A DNA stretch of 64,000 nt from Prorocentrum cordatum. Its lineage: Eukaryota > Sar > Dinophyceae > Prorocentrales > Prorocentraceae. A model generated the notes under the pieces. It was not told where the DNA came from. It did no database searches and saw only the letters and a program-made list of their open reading frames with translations. A program made the translations under genes and the position numbers. The stretch covers positions 62,501-126,500 of the forward strand of contig CAUYUJ010022083.1 in NCBI GenBank assembly GCA_963575745.1, given 5' to 3'. Shown piece by piece: positions 19,013 through 30,884 of this stretch; position 1 is the first letter of the stretch; every line of letters starts with the position of its first letter.

Positions 19013-21880
19013 CTACTTGGAGGCTTTGTTCTTCCCTTTGTTCTGGATGTCTGCCTTTGCCTTCTCAAATTGTTTCATGAGCGGGTCGATCGTCGAGAAG
19101 AGATCTTTCGCCTGCTGGGCCAAGTTTCGTTTCGGGATGGGTGGCGACCGAGGTCGACGCCGCAGGTTTTGTCTCTCCTTGCCCCTCCAAGCCAGGCACC
19201 CCGACGTCGTCCAACGACGCCCACCCCGAAGCGAAATGAGATCTCCATTATACCCAAACCCCAGACATCCGATGCCATACGTCCCCTGATTGCGAGTTTC
19301 TTCGACATCTTGGGCCCCAGGACATCCAAACGCAACCGATTCAAACATGGGCCCAAACAAAGTAAACACTGCATCGGATGTCTGAGCCCCGCTCCCAGCG
19401 ACGCGAGCCTTGGCCACGTTCGCAGCGCATTCCTTGATCTGATTGTTCTCCGACCTCGGCGCGGGTGCGACCCATGCCCCTTCCTCACCCTCTTCCTCCT
19501 TCCACCTGCCTCTTCCTTCTCCTCCTCTCCTCCTCCCCCATCCCCTCACCCTCTTCCTATGTCTCGCCTTTTTTTCATCCTTTTTCCTCCTCATCCGCCT
19601 TCTCCGTCTCATCGTTCTTTTTCTCCATCCAGTCGAATCGACCCGCAGAGGATCTAAGACCCAGACTTTCCCTGGATGAATTTTTTGAGCTCCATGATCG
19701 TCTTCTGGAGGGACTTCATGACGTCGGTGACCTCCGTCTTGAAGGGGCTCACGCACGGGTTCTTGCTTTCCTGCCCACCCGAGCGTCGGCTTCATTGCGG
19801 AGGGAGTGGACGACGACGCGGAGGAATATGAGGGAGGAGGGGGAGAGGAGGGAGGAGTAGGAAGGAGGAAGAGGAGTTGGTGGAGGAGGAGGTGGAGGAG
19901 GGGGAGGAGGAGGAGGAGGAGGAGGAGAGAACAGGAGAGAAGAGCGAGGATCCCTCGAGGAGGATGAGGAGGAGGCGGACGATCCGGATGGGGAGGAGGA
20001 GGAGGATGACCGATCCCCTGCCCCACCTCGACGCTCTCGAAGATCGTGAGCAAGTGCGAAGCCTCTCCGAGCATCTTTGCAGTGTTGCCCCCACTCGAGG
20101 GGCCAGGTTTGTCGCCGTCGGACTCCGAGTCCTCGGGTCTGCATTCGGGGGGTGAGGCGTCGATCGGCATCATTGCTCGATCCTCCTCCTCCTCCTCCTC
20201 CTCCTCCTTCTCCTCCTCCTCCCCGTATAATTATCCTCCTGATATCAGCCTTACCCTCCAACGTTAGCGGATTTTCTCCTGCCTGGATCTCATCGTTCTC
20301 ATCCTCCTCGTCCTCCTAGTGCTTCCAATCCGTTTCCCAAGAATCCGACGTCACTCGATCGCTCTCGCTCAAGCCCGCGTGGAACGAGCAGAGCGCAAAC
20401 AAGAACAAAGGCGGGCAGTGCAGTCCGAATAGCTGTAGTAGCTGTAGTTGTCGGAGTCGGACCCGCCAGAGGAAGCCAGCTCTTCCTGGAGCGAGGCGCG
20501 CATCGAGAATGCCAGCGACAGGATTACGAAACGATGCATTGAGACGGCTAACATTGAATAATCGGTATGCAAGGGAATCGAAGGCGCTCAGAACAAAAAA
20601 AAGCACTGCACACATGAGAAAAAACACGGAGCGCCTTCATGCGCTTATCAGCTTTCATCTCGGCCATCTCCTTCTGCGGGGTCGTCATCTTCGTGCCGAT
20701 GGTCTGAACGTGTTCCTGGGCGCGGGCATGAAGGGAGCGGTGGGAATGCATGGCAAGAAGTCTACATGTGGACTTCTAATTCGGGTGGGCACGGGCAAGG
20801 TGACACTAGCTAACCAACAATGCGGTTCGACTGATCTCCCAGCCTCATCTCCTAGAGCGTCGCTCCTCCCCCTGGTCCTCGTAGTCCTCCTCATTCCTCC
20901 CCCTTCTCCTCCTCATTCCTCCTCTTCCTCCTTATCCTCCTCCCCCCCTCTTCGTTAACTATCCACCTCCTCTTCCTCGAGCCTCGTCACCCTCCTCGTA
21001 CCCATCCTTCCTTCGCAAAGGGCGGCAGTCATTAGCTTCGAGTTCGTTGTAGTCGATCTTCTTGTAAAGCAGGTCGCCGTGCTGGGTGTCGGTCTCCACT
21101 ACCCCTCGCTTCCGAATCCTTCTTCCCCCGTATGTTTCGATAGCTATCTCGATTGCGAGTCCATGGAAGCAAGGTTTCCCATGCATCCCCGCCCCTCCTT
21201 CGTGTAGCCTTTGACGCTCTTGCAGTAGGCTATCACGTTCTGCACGCGAAGCATCAGGCGCTTTCCGAAGTCAGTATCTTGAATCTCTGGGCGCCACCCT
21301 GCAGTATGCAGCATGTCGTCCTCTGTGAGCCTGGCTCGCGGGATCGATGCGCGGGGAATTAACGATGGAGGGCGGTCCTTTTCCAAATTGGATTTTCAGC
21401 AGGCGGAGGACCAGTTTCCCAAGCTGCTCTCTTTCACCCTGTTTGTTTTCTTTTCTTCCTTTTCCGCCTGAATGAACTCGAAGCTGCCTTCAGACGCATC
21501 TGTTTAGTTGCATTACGTATACTGGGATCATTATCCTCCCCTTTGGGTCCTCTTGCGACGTTCCCCCCATGGTGTTTTTCCAATCATGACACGCCTGCTG
21601 CTGTACATTCCGACCCTCAGCCCCTTCAGACATGCAAACAATATGGCATGATGCCTTGCTGGGCGAAGGTTTTGCTCCAACGTTGCTTTTTGGCCCTCCT
21701 TTGCTTCAGGTACTCCTTCTGGAATAGGCCATCCTCGTCCTCAGCTTTGAGATGGTACCGCATCCTGGCCATCATGTTGTCGTGTTGCCTCTCCTCTGGC
21801 GTGCGTTCACTTTTCGACTTCCTCGGTTTCCCCGCCTTTCCTCCAGAACCTGTTTGCTTTGACTTGCGCTTTGGTGCCAT
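19013..21880 (-). CDS. Multi-exon gene of unknown function (at least 8 exons)
   Basis: Reading 21880 to 19013, protein-like segments alternate with simple-repeat introns. The first exon starts at ATG 21880 (MAPKRKSKQTGSGG, very basic, ending near GIMPYC at about 21640). Next come a segment at 21360-21200 (RLTEDDMLHTAGWRPEI, VIAYCKSVKGYTKEG), one at 21180-21005 (AIETYGGRRIRKRGVVET, YKKIDYNELEAND), one at about 20750-20630 (KMTTPQKEMAEMKADKRMKAL), possibly one at 20530-20400, one at 20173-20010 (MMPIDASPPECRPEDSESDG, TIFESVEVGQGIG), one at about 19775-19665 (FKTEVTDVMKSLQKTIMELK), one at about 19460-19300 (QIKECAANVAKARVAGS), and a C-terminal exon to 19013 (FSTIDPLMKQFEKAKADIQ, Lys-rich end). 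The charged helical pieces suggest a basic N-terminus and coiled-coil parts. I do not recognise the family. Splice sites are not fixed. Confidence 0.5.
19480..19660. repeat. CT-rich intronic tract
   Basis: Pyrimidine-rich sequence (CTCCTTCC, CCTCATCC) separates two protein-like segments of the minus-strand gene and carries no protein-like segment of its own in the gene's direction. Confidence 0.6.
19820..20010. repeat. (GGA)n intronic tract
   Basis: GGAGGA repeats, densest at 19880-19925, lie between the segments ending near 20010 and starting near 19775. On the gene's strand this reads as CTC repeats. Confidence 0.85.
20178..20222. repeat. (CTC)n tract
   Basis: CTCCTC repeats lie just upstream of the MMPIDASP segment of the minus-strand gene. 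Here the repeat is in the opposite orientation to the other intronic tracts of this gene. Confidence 0.85.
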
Positions 21881-21889
21881 ATCGCCTGC

Positions 21890-21989
21890 CCACCATACAG
21901 GAACCCAGTGGAGGCGGATAGTGTCAGGGCCCAGGAACCCAGGTGATGCGAACGATTAACGGAGGGCCACGGCCCAGGAACCCAGGAGG

Positions 21990-22032
<43 letters not shown>

Positions 22033-22600
22033 CAAGGGCCCTTAGGGTCGACGGCCAGTCGGGGGGTCGATCGGGGGGGGCAAGGCCCACCGTGGCCCAT
22101 ATATGAGACGCATCAAGCGGGCTGGCGCGCCCGCGCCATGGGGTGCGGGGCGCGCATGCATGACAGTACGTTCAAGGCAAATGAAGCCACATCGAGGACC
22201 GCACGCGTGCGCCAACGATTCCATTAGATCAAGGAATGCAAGCATGGCAGCCACAAATATATATCTACGCTTCTGCGACGTCGTGGCAACACCAGAGCCC
22301 GCGTGCTCGGGCGCGCGGCAATGCCTGCATGCGCGCTGATCAATATATGCAGCACATGCCATAATATCACGCACGCGCGCGCGCATGGACCACGCGTTTT
22401 TTCTTTTTTGTCGTGGCAACATATATATATATATATATAGGCACACGCGCACCTATAGGCCCTGTTCGCCTGCTTGCGCTGGGCGCAACGCACAGAAACG
22501 CCAGAGCGGGGGGCGCGGGGTGCAACAAGGAAAGGCGCGCGCGATGCGACATAGTAGCAACTGAAACGCCATAAAGAAAAAACAAAAAAATAAACGAACA
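21890..22600. other. Spacer with (TA)n tracts and short direct repeats
   Basis: GGGCCCAGGAACCCAGG-like blocks occur at about 21897, 21927 and 21972. (TA)n runs occupy 21992-22029 and 22421-22439. No gene is supported. Confidence 0.7.
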
Positions 22601-22617
22601 ACCATGAAACACAAATT

Positions 22618-23825
22618 AAAGCATGATCAACCCATGAAAAACCCACGAACAACCCACGAAAAACCCATGAAAAACCCACGATTGCTAAACCCACGATGAA
22701 CCCACGAAAAACCCACGATTGCCGAAACCCATGAAAAACCAACGAAAAACCCACGAGAAACCCACGAAAAACCCATGAAAAACCCACGAGAAACACACGA
22801 AAAACCCACGATTGCCGAAACCCACGAAAAACCCATGAAAAAACCATGAAAAACCCACGATGAAACCCATGAAAAACCCACGAAAAACCCACGATGAAAC
22901 CCACGAAAAACCCATGAAACACCCACGACAAACCCACGATTGCCGAAACCCACGAAAAACCCACGAAAAACCCACGACAAACCCACGATTGCAGAAACCC
23001 ACGAAAAACCCATGAAACACCCATGATGAAACCCATGAAAAACACACGAGAAACCAACGAAAAACCCACGATTGCCGAAACCCACGAAAAACCCATGAAA
23101 AAACCATGAAAAACACACGATGAAACCCATGAAAAACACACGAAAAACACACGATGAAACACACGAAAAACGCATGAAAAACCCACGACAAACCCACGAT
23201 TGCCGAAACCGACGAACAACCAACGAAAAACCCACGAAAAACCCACGATTGCTGAAACCCACGAAAAACACATGAAAAAACCATGAAAAACCCATGATGA
23301 AACCCATGAAAAACCCATGAAAAACCCACGGTTGCCGAAACCCATGAAAAACCCACGACAAACCCACGATTGCCGAAACCCACGAAAAACCCATGAAAAA
23401 CCCACGAAAAACCCACGATTGCTGAAACCCACGAAAAACCCATGAAAAAACCATGAAACACCCATGATGAAACCCATGAAAAACCAACGAAAAACCCACG
23501 ATTGCCGAAACCCATGAAAAACCAACGAAAAACCAACGATTGCCGAAACCCACGAACAACCCACGATTGTCGAAACCCACGAGAAACCAATGCAAAACCC
23601 ACGATAAACCCACGAACAACACACGAAAAACCCACGAAAAACCCATGAAAAACCCACGATGAAACCCACGAGAAACCCATGAAAAACCCACGAAAAACCC
23701 ACGATGAAACCCACGATGAAACCCACGAAAAACACATGAAAAAACCCACGAAAAACCCACGATTGCCGAAACCCACGAAAAACACACGAAAAAACACGAT
23801 TACCGAAACCCACGAAAAAAAAACA
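22618..23825. repeat. 1.2-kb minisatellite of 11-bp units (AAAACCCACGA)
   Basis: Tandem units AAAACCCACGA and AAAACCCATGA fill the region. They are punctuated by longer units containing CGATTGCCGAAACCC at irregular spacing (about 22690, 22808, 22937, 23069, 23198, 23366, 23501 and others) and by GATGAAACCC variants. Because 11 is not a multiple of three, three units encode an 11-residue repeat (WVFRGFFMGFS type), and stop-free frames arise on the minus strand. These frames are by-products of the repeat. The unit is not the plant-type telomere repeat TTTAGGG. Confidence 0.95.
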
Positions 23826-23829
23826 AACA

Positions 23830-25560
23830 AAACACCCAAACCAAAAAACGCAACCCGCGAAAAAAAACAACCACCATCCGAACGAACCCGAACGAACGCG
23901 ACCCCGAGCGAACCCGACGATCGGGCAAGCGCCCGCCCCACGAGTGGACGATAATAAAAACCTTGCTGCTGTGATCTGCGAAGTCCCTCCGCGTGGGCAT
24001 GCGGTGCTGGCCAGCAGGCGCACCTGGGCTCGGAGGGCGGGGGGGCAGGCGCGCTCTCCCGTCTCCCTCTGCCCGTCCTCATCCCCGCCCTCGTCGCATC
24101 AGTCCCATGGTGTGCGTGTGCATATATACACACATTGTATGTATACAAGCCGCGGGTCAGATCGAGACGCGTGTATATATATATATATATATATAAACAT
24201 ACATGCATACGCGAATTCAAACAACAAAAAAAATAAGCCCGAACTGCTGGTTTAAGCGGGCCCTGGATTGAACCGTTCCCCGCTCCCTCCCGCAAGGGCA
24301 CGAGCACGCAGCAAACGCAAATGTATGTTTCACACCTGGGGCCCAAGTGGGCACCTAGGCTATAGGAAAGAATCTTAAACAACAAAAACTGCAGGAAGCA
24401 ACACGCTACGCTGTAACACTGTAACACACGCAATCCACACACGCGCACGCAACGCGCAAACACACGCAATCCACACGCGCACGCACGTCTCAATCACGAT
24501 CCACTCCATTTGCTCCATGCTCTGCGCACCTCTAGCCCTATTCGCCTGATGCCTGTGGCCTCCTCGAGATAGGCGGTGCCGCGCGGCGCCCCCCCCCCCA
24601 CCGCAGAGAGCGTACGCCGTTGCAAGCTGCTGGGCCACAAGGATTCGATACACGAGTGAATGCATTCCGATCCCACGGCAACCAATCAATATGAATGAGC
24701 ATGTTAAGGCAGCGTTCCTCTAGTTCCCATCTTCATCCTCCTCATCCTTCTCCTGGGCCCCTCCTCATTCTCCCCTCGGGGGGGGCACTGCAGCTTTGAG
24801 CGATCGCATCACATTGGGGTCAGGCCCCCGAGACGCAAGTGGTGCAACGAGAGCTGCAACTCCATAACTCGCATTGGCATGATCCCCAGAGGCTCAACAC
24901 TAGGGCTGAGGGTCAGAAGCAAGAGTCCTCTGCACGTCCTGACTGTATGGATGTGTAGGGTTCCTCATCTTCTCCTTCCTGCTCTACGTTCCTCCTCCTG
25001 CCGCCCATCCCCTCCCTCCGTTTCCCCCCTACTCCTTTCTGATGTTCCCCATCCTCGTGTTCGTCCTCCTCCTCTGAAGCAGCATTCCTCTAGTGTTCCT
25101 CTCCTCCCCCTCATCTTCTGCAGCGTTATCCCACAGCATCTACCCACCGCAGTGCATCAATAGAGACATCGCTCGCTCCATCATTTCTTCGAGCTGCGAT
25201 CACGAGCGCAACGCAAATCAGCCGCTACTAAAGTGCGTGCACGTGCACATCATGCATGACCATGCATGGGCCTGGCATGGGCCTGCTGAGGCATATCATG
25301 TCACGTGCGTGCGTGCATACGTATATCACGAATGGGCCCTTGATGCAAGCACGAGCGCGTGCGCGATGCTGCGCAGCAGGGAGGCACCAGAGCGGCGTGC
25401 CCCTAAGGCGCCCAGAAGCGCCCCTCACCGAACCCCGACAGTCGAACTCGACCTCGCAAAGCTCGATGTTGTCCAGGATGTCTTCCCCGACCCTCCTTTG
25501 TCTATCCTCTCTGCTCGCTTCCCCTATGAACGCTTCAAACATGTTCGAGACGATCTGAAT
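23830..25560. other. Spacer with microsatellites
   Basis: Holds (TA)n at about 24173-24195, CACACGCAATCC repeats at 24420-24485, CT-rich stretches at 24735-25080, and CATGCATG-rich sequence at about 25250-25310. I see no convincing gene. Confidence 0.6.
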
Positions 25561-25812
25561 TTCAAGAGCTTCGAATGTGTCTCAACCACGAGTGGAAGCA
25601 TGCATGCAATGCAAAATATATTTGTTTATATTGAGAATCGGGGCCTTTGAAGTCTAAAGGATCGATGCTGTATTCCCGAGATCCCGTCAAGATCAGAGAA
25701 TACCAATCCGTGGAGGCGGTTGGCGCAAGAACGTCATGGACGAGAAATGGCACGCATGCTAGATCTGACAGCCACAGGGGTCGATACAACGAGGGCGGAC
25801 TCCCCGCCCCGC

Positions 25813-26750
25813 CTAGACAGCCTTTGCGAGGGTCCACTCGTCCTTTACCTCCTGGAGCAACTCGAGGGCCTTGTGCTTGCCCAAGCACCTGTTCTCGATC
25901 ACTTTCGTGAGCGTGGCATCCATCACTGCGTTGGAGATATCCTTCTTCGAGGCGAGCCCTGTGGTTATCAGATCTTCGTCGTTCCACACCTTGTCCATCA
26001 CTTGCACCAGCTGCCTCCGCGGATTGACGCCGATCGTAGCCCCAGATTCATCACGGATATCACACGTGGAGATCGATTCACCCCCGCGCCTGCGAGCTCG
26101 CACGCCCCATTGCCTGCCATCCACCAGGAAGTGGTAGGTTCCTGGCGGCTTCTCCCACACGTAATCTGGATGCGAACCTCCTGGGATCTCCTCATCGGCA
26201 GCTGGCGTCTCCTCGTGTGGCTCCTCATTCTGATCCTCGGCTTTCTCCTCCTCGGCTTGCTCCTCGAGATCCTCGGCTTGCTCGTCCTCGGCTTGCTCCT
26301 CGGCTTGCTCCTCGGCTTGCTCCTCCTCGACATGCTCTTCCTCGGGGTCCTCCTCCTGCTTCGAGCTCGAGGTCGACGAGCTCTCACTGGTGCTCGAGTC
26401 TTTCTTCTTCTTCTTCTTCTTCTTCGCTGGCTGCTTGGACTCGGCAGCTGCAGGGCGCTTTCCTGGCGGCTGCTTCGTGGGTTTGATTGGCTGCACGGGC
26501 TCGGCAATGCTTTTCTTCTTCTTCGCCTGAGGGTCATCTGCGGGCTTCTCTCTCAACCAGCACGGGACGTCATTGTGGATCTTCTTCTCTCGTTTGGATT
26601 TCTTTCCTTTCTTGTGTTTCTTGCGCGAGCCCTTGCTTTTCTTATGTTTCTCATGCTTGACCCCCGTCATTGATTCAAAGAATGGCATGTCCAGCGAGCC
26701 GCGAGCAGCACTGGCAGCGGATGCAGTACTCTTCGTAGGTTCCACCTCCC
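25813..26750 (-). CDS. Last exon of the multi-exon gene: Lys-rich, Glu-rich and globular C-terminus
   Basis: The frame is continuous to the stop at 25813. In order it shows a short entry (RGSLDMPFFESMTG), a strongly basic stretch (KHKKSKGSRKKHKKGKK) of nuclear-localisation type, a Lys run before a Ser/Thr block (DSSTSESSSTSSSK), an acidic Glu/Gln/Ala repeat (EEQAEEQAEEQAED), and a globular C-terminal part of about 150 residues (PPGTYHFLVDGRQWGVRARR, NPRRQLVQVMDKVWNDEDLI, NRCLGKHKALELLQEVKDEW). The contrast in texture between this and the neighbouring repeats makes it the most certain host exon in the window. Confidence 0.7.
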
Positions 26751-27055
26751 CTCGCCATATCTCTTCTCTTCCTCCTCGTTGTATTTCCCCTCCTCCTCCG
26801 CCTGCCCCTCTTCCTCGGGATCCCTCCTCCCTCCTCCAGGCGCGAGTATCTGGATCTGATCGTTTGCGACCTGTTCCCCAAGTGCTGAGCTCAGCCTCTT
26901 GCATCATTACGTGATGGCGGAAATCCTGGAAATCCATTGATTCTTCTTCCCTCCCCAGGGGGCCCCATCGTTCTCTTTCCCTCCTCCCCCTCCTCCTTCT
27001 CCTCCTCCTCCACCTCCACTTCATCATCCTCATGATCCTCCTCCTCCTCCTCCTC

Positions 27056-27086
<31 letters not shown>

Positions 27087-27480
27087 TCCTCCCCCGTCTA
27101 CTCGGCCCCCCGCCCCCTCCTCTCCTACTCCTCGACCCCATCTTTCTCATCGACCAGATCTGCAAGGAGCGTTGGGCCCCGCCTTGTCGTCCGAGCTGAC
27201 CTGGTGGCCAGAGCTGGTTGCGTGGCGCAGGTAGCGCTCCAGCTCGGTGTCGGAAACGTCGCTGTCATCAGGGACCTCCAGGGTCGAGGAGAGAGGGATG
27301 GAATTGGATGGCATGGCGACCATCGCCATCGCCGTCAGCATCGCCAGCATCGTCGTCATCATGGTCATGTCCTCCTCATCGTAGCCATCGTCATGCTCAT
27401 GTCTTCCTCATCGTCGTCATCGGCGTCATCATCCTCATCATCCTCATCATCACCATCATCATCATCATCATCATCATCAG

Positions 27481-27516
<36 letters not shown>

Positions 27517-29801
27517 GCATCTCCTTCCTTGGACCCGTCCTCAGGGCCATCTCCAAGATCGACATCGATATTTTGCTGAGGGTCTCACTGAACCCAATCC
27601 CGACCATGGCAACGTCGCGCCGAATCCCACATCATCTTCCTCTCCCTCCTCATCTTCCTCCTCATTCCTCCTCATCGTCCTCCTCCTCCTCCTGACCCTC
27701 ATTATCCTCATCTTCCTCCTCCTGCTCCTCATCTTCCTCATCTCTTCCTGATGGTCATCCTCATCCTCCTCATCTTCCTCCGAATCCTCTGTCTCCTCTT
27801 TCTCCTCCTCCTTCTCCAACTCCCCGTGACTCATCGGCCCCGCGCTGGCGCTGCCTCCACGCCAGGTGTCGAGTGCATCTTCAGGTAGTGGCTCAGCATC
27901 ATGCGAATGTTGCGGCTCTGCAAAAACCTGCGCTGCTGGGCCCTTCCCTGCGTCCTCACCTCCACCTCGAGCCCCCTCGACCCCAGACCTCTCATGAACT
28001 CATCGCACCCTCGCGGAAAGACACACCTAGAATCCAACAACTGAGAACAAACAAGGCGGCGGCAGAGGAACCGCACGCCGTTGATCCTCTTTTTCACGGG
28101 CAGGCGGCCGTGCTCGTCTTTGAACCCGTTGCTATAGCTAGTGCGGAACGCGTGGCCCCAGGCTTCCTGGGAAACCGGGGTCGGGATCGATTGAAGATCG
28201 GATCCAGACGATTGAGCTACGCAGAAAGATGACACGATTCAAGGGGGGCCTCGAGGAGGCGAACAAAGCGTGGCATACAAATGATGGGACATGAGAATCA
28301 TCTATACTGGCTATTCCTGCTCCTGACTGATCCTTGAGCTCGTGCGCTGTGATCCTGCCTGCTCCTGCTGTTCCTCCTTGTCCTTGTTCCTTCTGCTTCA
28401 GCTCCTCCTCGCCCTGCTGCCCCCCATGCTCCGCATGCACATCATATGGCAATAATCTTCATCTTTCGGTTCGGTCCTCCTGCTGCTGCTCCTCATCCTC
28501 CCCCACTGCCGATCCTCCGCCTGCCGATCCTCCTCCCATCGATATCCTCTCCTCATCCTCTTGCTCCTCCTCCTCCTCCGCTCGCGGGGGGCCGCCGCGC
28601 GGCTGGATCCATCATGAGCTTCTGTGCGATGCGCTTCCCCGACGCGAGCTCCTTCAAGCTCTTGATCATGTCCTCGAAGACCTCGCAAGGCTGGGGGGGG
28701 GAGGGGGGGCTATCCTCTAGCTTCCATCCATCCCAAAACCGTCGATGCTCACTTAACAAAACTTGGAAACTCGATCTTCTTCGAAGCTCTAACCTCTCTC
28801 AGCTCAAACTCCTCCTCGGCCTCTCACAATTGGAAGGCATCGCGCTGCCTCGAGCTCCTTCTTCTTCGGGCGACTGCTGAAGTCCGAGCACGAATACTCG
28901 AAGTTCGGCACCGAGCCTCTCAAGCTCCGAGGGGACGGGGGGAGGCGCGACGGAGACGAAAACGAAAGGCAGCAATCAGGAGGAAGAGGAGGAGGATGAT
29001 CGAAGAGAGGGAGGGGGAGGATAAGGAGGGAGAAGGAGGGGGAGGAGCAAGTGGAGGAGGAGCTCTGGATGTGGAGAGGCGGAGGAGGAGGAGGAGGAGG
29101 AGGAGGGGGAGGGGGAGGAGGCAGATCTCCGAGGGGATCTTGATCCCCAAACCTCCTCCTCCGTCCTCGTTCCTCCCTCCTGGCCCCTGAACCTACACCT
29201 CCTCCGCAACCTCCCACCTCCCCCCCTCCTCCACCTCCTCCTGGACGGCGCCGCAAGCGAATCAATTGAATCAGCAAGCCTGCACTATTCGACTGCTCCT
29301 ATCTGGTCATCCTGGCCCGTTCCCTCTGGAGAAGGATGAGGAGGAGGGGGCGGACCATGGATCCAGCCCAGGAAGAGTCAGCTTAACACGAAATCGATTT
29401 CACATCGATTGAGGGCCGATGGTGGTAGCATTTAACGTCGAGGACAGAACTATGGATCCCAAGAACGCGCGAGAATGGTCACATGTACTTGCGGGGGCGG
29501 ATCCAGCAGCGACTGTCGGTGGCCACAGTCATCATAATCAGCATCATCATCAGAATCAGTGTCATCACCATCATCATCACCACCATCATCAGCATCATCA
29601 CCATCGTCATCATCATCATCAGCATCATCATCACCGCCATCACCATCACCATCACCATAATCATCATCGTATTCGACATCACCATCATCAACATCATCAT
29701 CATCACCCTCATATTCATCATGTTCATCAGGCCCAGTATCCTCATCGTCGCCATCATCTTTTCGTCGTAACCACCACCATATGTTAACAACGAAGCAGCA
29801 A

Positions 29802-29835
<34 letters not shown>

Positions 29836-29842
29836 GTCATCG

Positions 29843-29905
<63 letters not shown>

Positions 29906-30655
29906 GCATCATCATCATTATCATCATCATCATCAGCATCGTCATCATCATCATCATCAGCATCATCATCATCACCATCATCATCAACAGAGGTAGCAGC
30001 AACATCGAGGGAGCACACGAGAGAGCACCCTGCTCCTCGGGGCCTACCAGCGTAGGCCAATAGGGGTTCGTCTGGAGCAGCACCTGGCTGTCGGATCCCT
30101 CGCTCGTTGCTGAGATCCCCTCCTCCTCCTTGCCTTCTGGATCCTTCTTCGTCGCGCTCTTCCTCCTGATCCTCGTCGCTCCTCCTCCTCCTCCTCCTCC
30201 TCCTCCTCCTCCTCCTCCTCCTCCTCCTCCTCCTATTCCTCATCCTCCTCCTCTCCTCCTACTCCTCCGCCTCCTCTTCTTCCTCTTCCTCCTCCTCGTC
30301 CTCCTCCTCCTCCTCCTCCTCCTCCTCCTGCCCCCCCCCCCCTCCCCCCCATCCCCCGCTTTATCGAGCCCCAGTGGGAACACCAAATATTATCAACATC
30401 GGCAGTGCCTCCTACTCCTCCCCCTCCTCTTCCTCCTCGTCATCCCCCTCCCTATCCACTCTGAGCTCCCGATCCCGCTTAAAAGCCGCAGCGCCTGCGC
30501 AATAACCTCGCTGGGGATGCGGGCCGTGACATCGTGGCGCGCCATGTCCACTGCGGCTGCGAGCGCCATGGCCGCAGTTGCGCCCGCGGCCGCGCGGGCC
30601 GCGGGCGGGGCCATGGCCGCGGCCAGTGGCGCGCACGCATGCGCGCTGCGAGCAT
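25813..30655 (-). CDS. Multi-exon gene of unknown function (about 11 or more exons)
   Basis: From 30655 down, coding-like segments alternate with microsatellite introns: 30655-30470 (Ala-rich; AAAVDMARHDVTARIPSEVI), about 30110-30000 (RGIRQPGAAPDEPLLAYAGR), about 28925-28840 (PNFEYSCSDFSSRPKKKEL), about 28690-28600 (CEVFEDMIKSLKELASGKRI), 28450-28250 (ITAHELKDQSGAGIAS), 28170-28080 (SYSNGFKDEHGRLPVKKRIN), 28010-27835 (FLQSRNIRMMLSHYLKMHST), 27610-27515 (FSETLSKISMSILEMALR), 27300-27150 (EVPDDSDVSDTELERYLRH), 26940-26850 (SMDFQDFRHHVMMQEAEL) and the long last exon. The upstream end is open: the first segment has no certain start. The family is not recognised. The charged tails suggest a nuclear protein, but that is inference. 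Splice sites are not defined. Confidence 0.5.
27025..27085. repeat. (CTC)n tract
   Basis: Near-perfect CTC repeats at about 27025-27080, running into C-rich sequence. Intronic to the minus-strand gene. Confidence 0.9.
27415..27515. repeat. (CAT)n tract
   Basis: ATC/CAT repeats lie between two protein-like segments. On the minus strand they would read as poly-Asp if left in the message. Confidence 0.9.
28980..29130. repeat. (GGA)n tract
   Basis: GGAGGA repeats, densest at 29075-29120. Presumed intron of the minus-strand gene. Confidence 0.85.
29530..29990. repeat. 460-bp (CAT)n array
   Basis: CATCAT units with interspersed CAC and CAG triplets; the purest part is 29802-29905. All frames are open, giving poly-His on plus and poly-Asp or poly-Met on minus. 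It lies between protein-like segments of the minus-strand gene. Confidence 0.95.
30178..30340. repeat. (CTC)n arrays
   Basis: Two long CTC runs (30178-30236 and 30300-30330) precede a C-run at 30330-30350. They are intronic between the Ala-rich first segment and the GIRQPGAAP segment. Confidence 0.9.
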
Positions 30656-30884
30656 AATCGACGAGGGATGAAAAGCCCTTCTCCTCCCTCCTCCCCTGAT
30701 CATCCTCCTCCGCCTCCTCCCCTTCACTTCCCCTCCCCTGCTCCTCCTCGATCCTCCTCCGGCTCCTCGATCCTTTTCCTTTTCCTCCTCCTTCCTCTTA
30801 AGTCTCATTCCCTCCTCATCCTTCCTCCGCCCTTCCCCCCTTGCACCTCCTCCCCGTCGACGCTCTTAGATCTGGCTGTCGTGC

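Noticed and set aside
22618-23825. CRISPR-like array
   Set aside because: Units are 11 bp and contiguous, without unique spacers; the context is eukaryotic.
22224-24023. Long minus-strand open frames (about 600 codons) rich in Phe, Gly, Val and Trp
   Set aside because: They are translations of the 11-bp minisatellite; several frames are open at once and there is no domain texture.
24220-24320. Possible tRNA-like segment (GGATTGAACCG)
   Set aside because: No cloverleaf could be drawn: matching acceptor and anticodon stems are missing. I found no convincing tRNA or rRNA in the window.
29479-30083. Poly-His and poly-Asp open frames
   Set aside because: Pure (CAT)n translation; the tract sits between protein-like segments of a minus-strand gene and is best read as intron.
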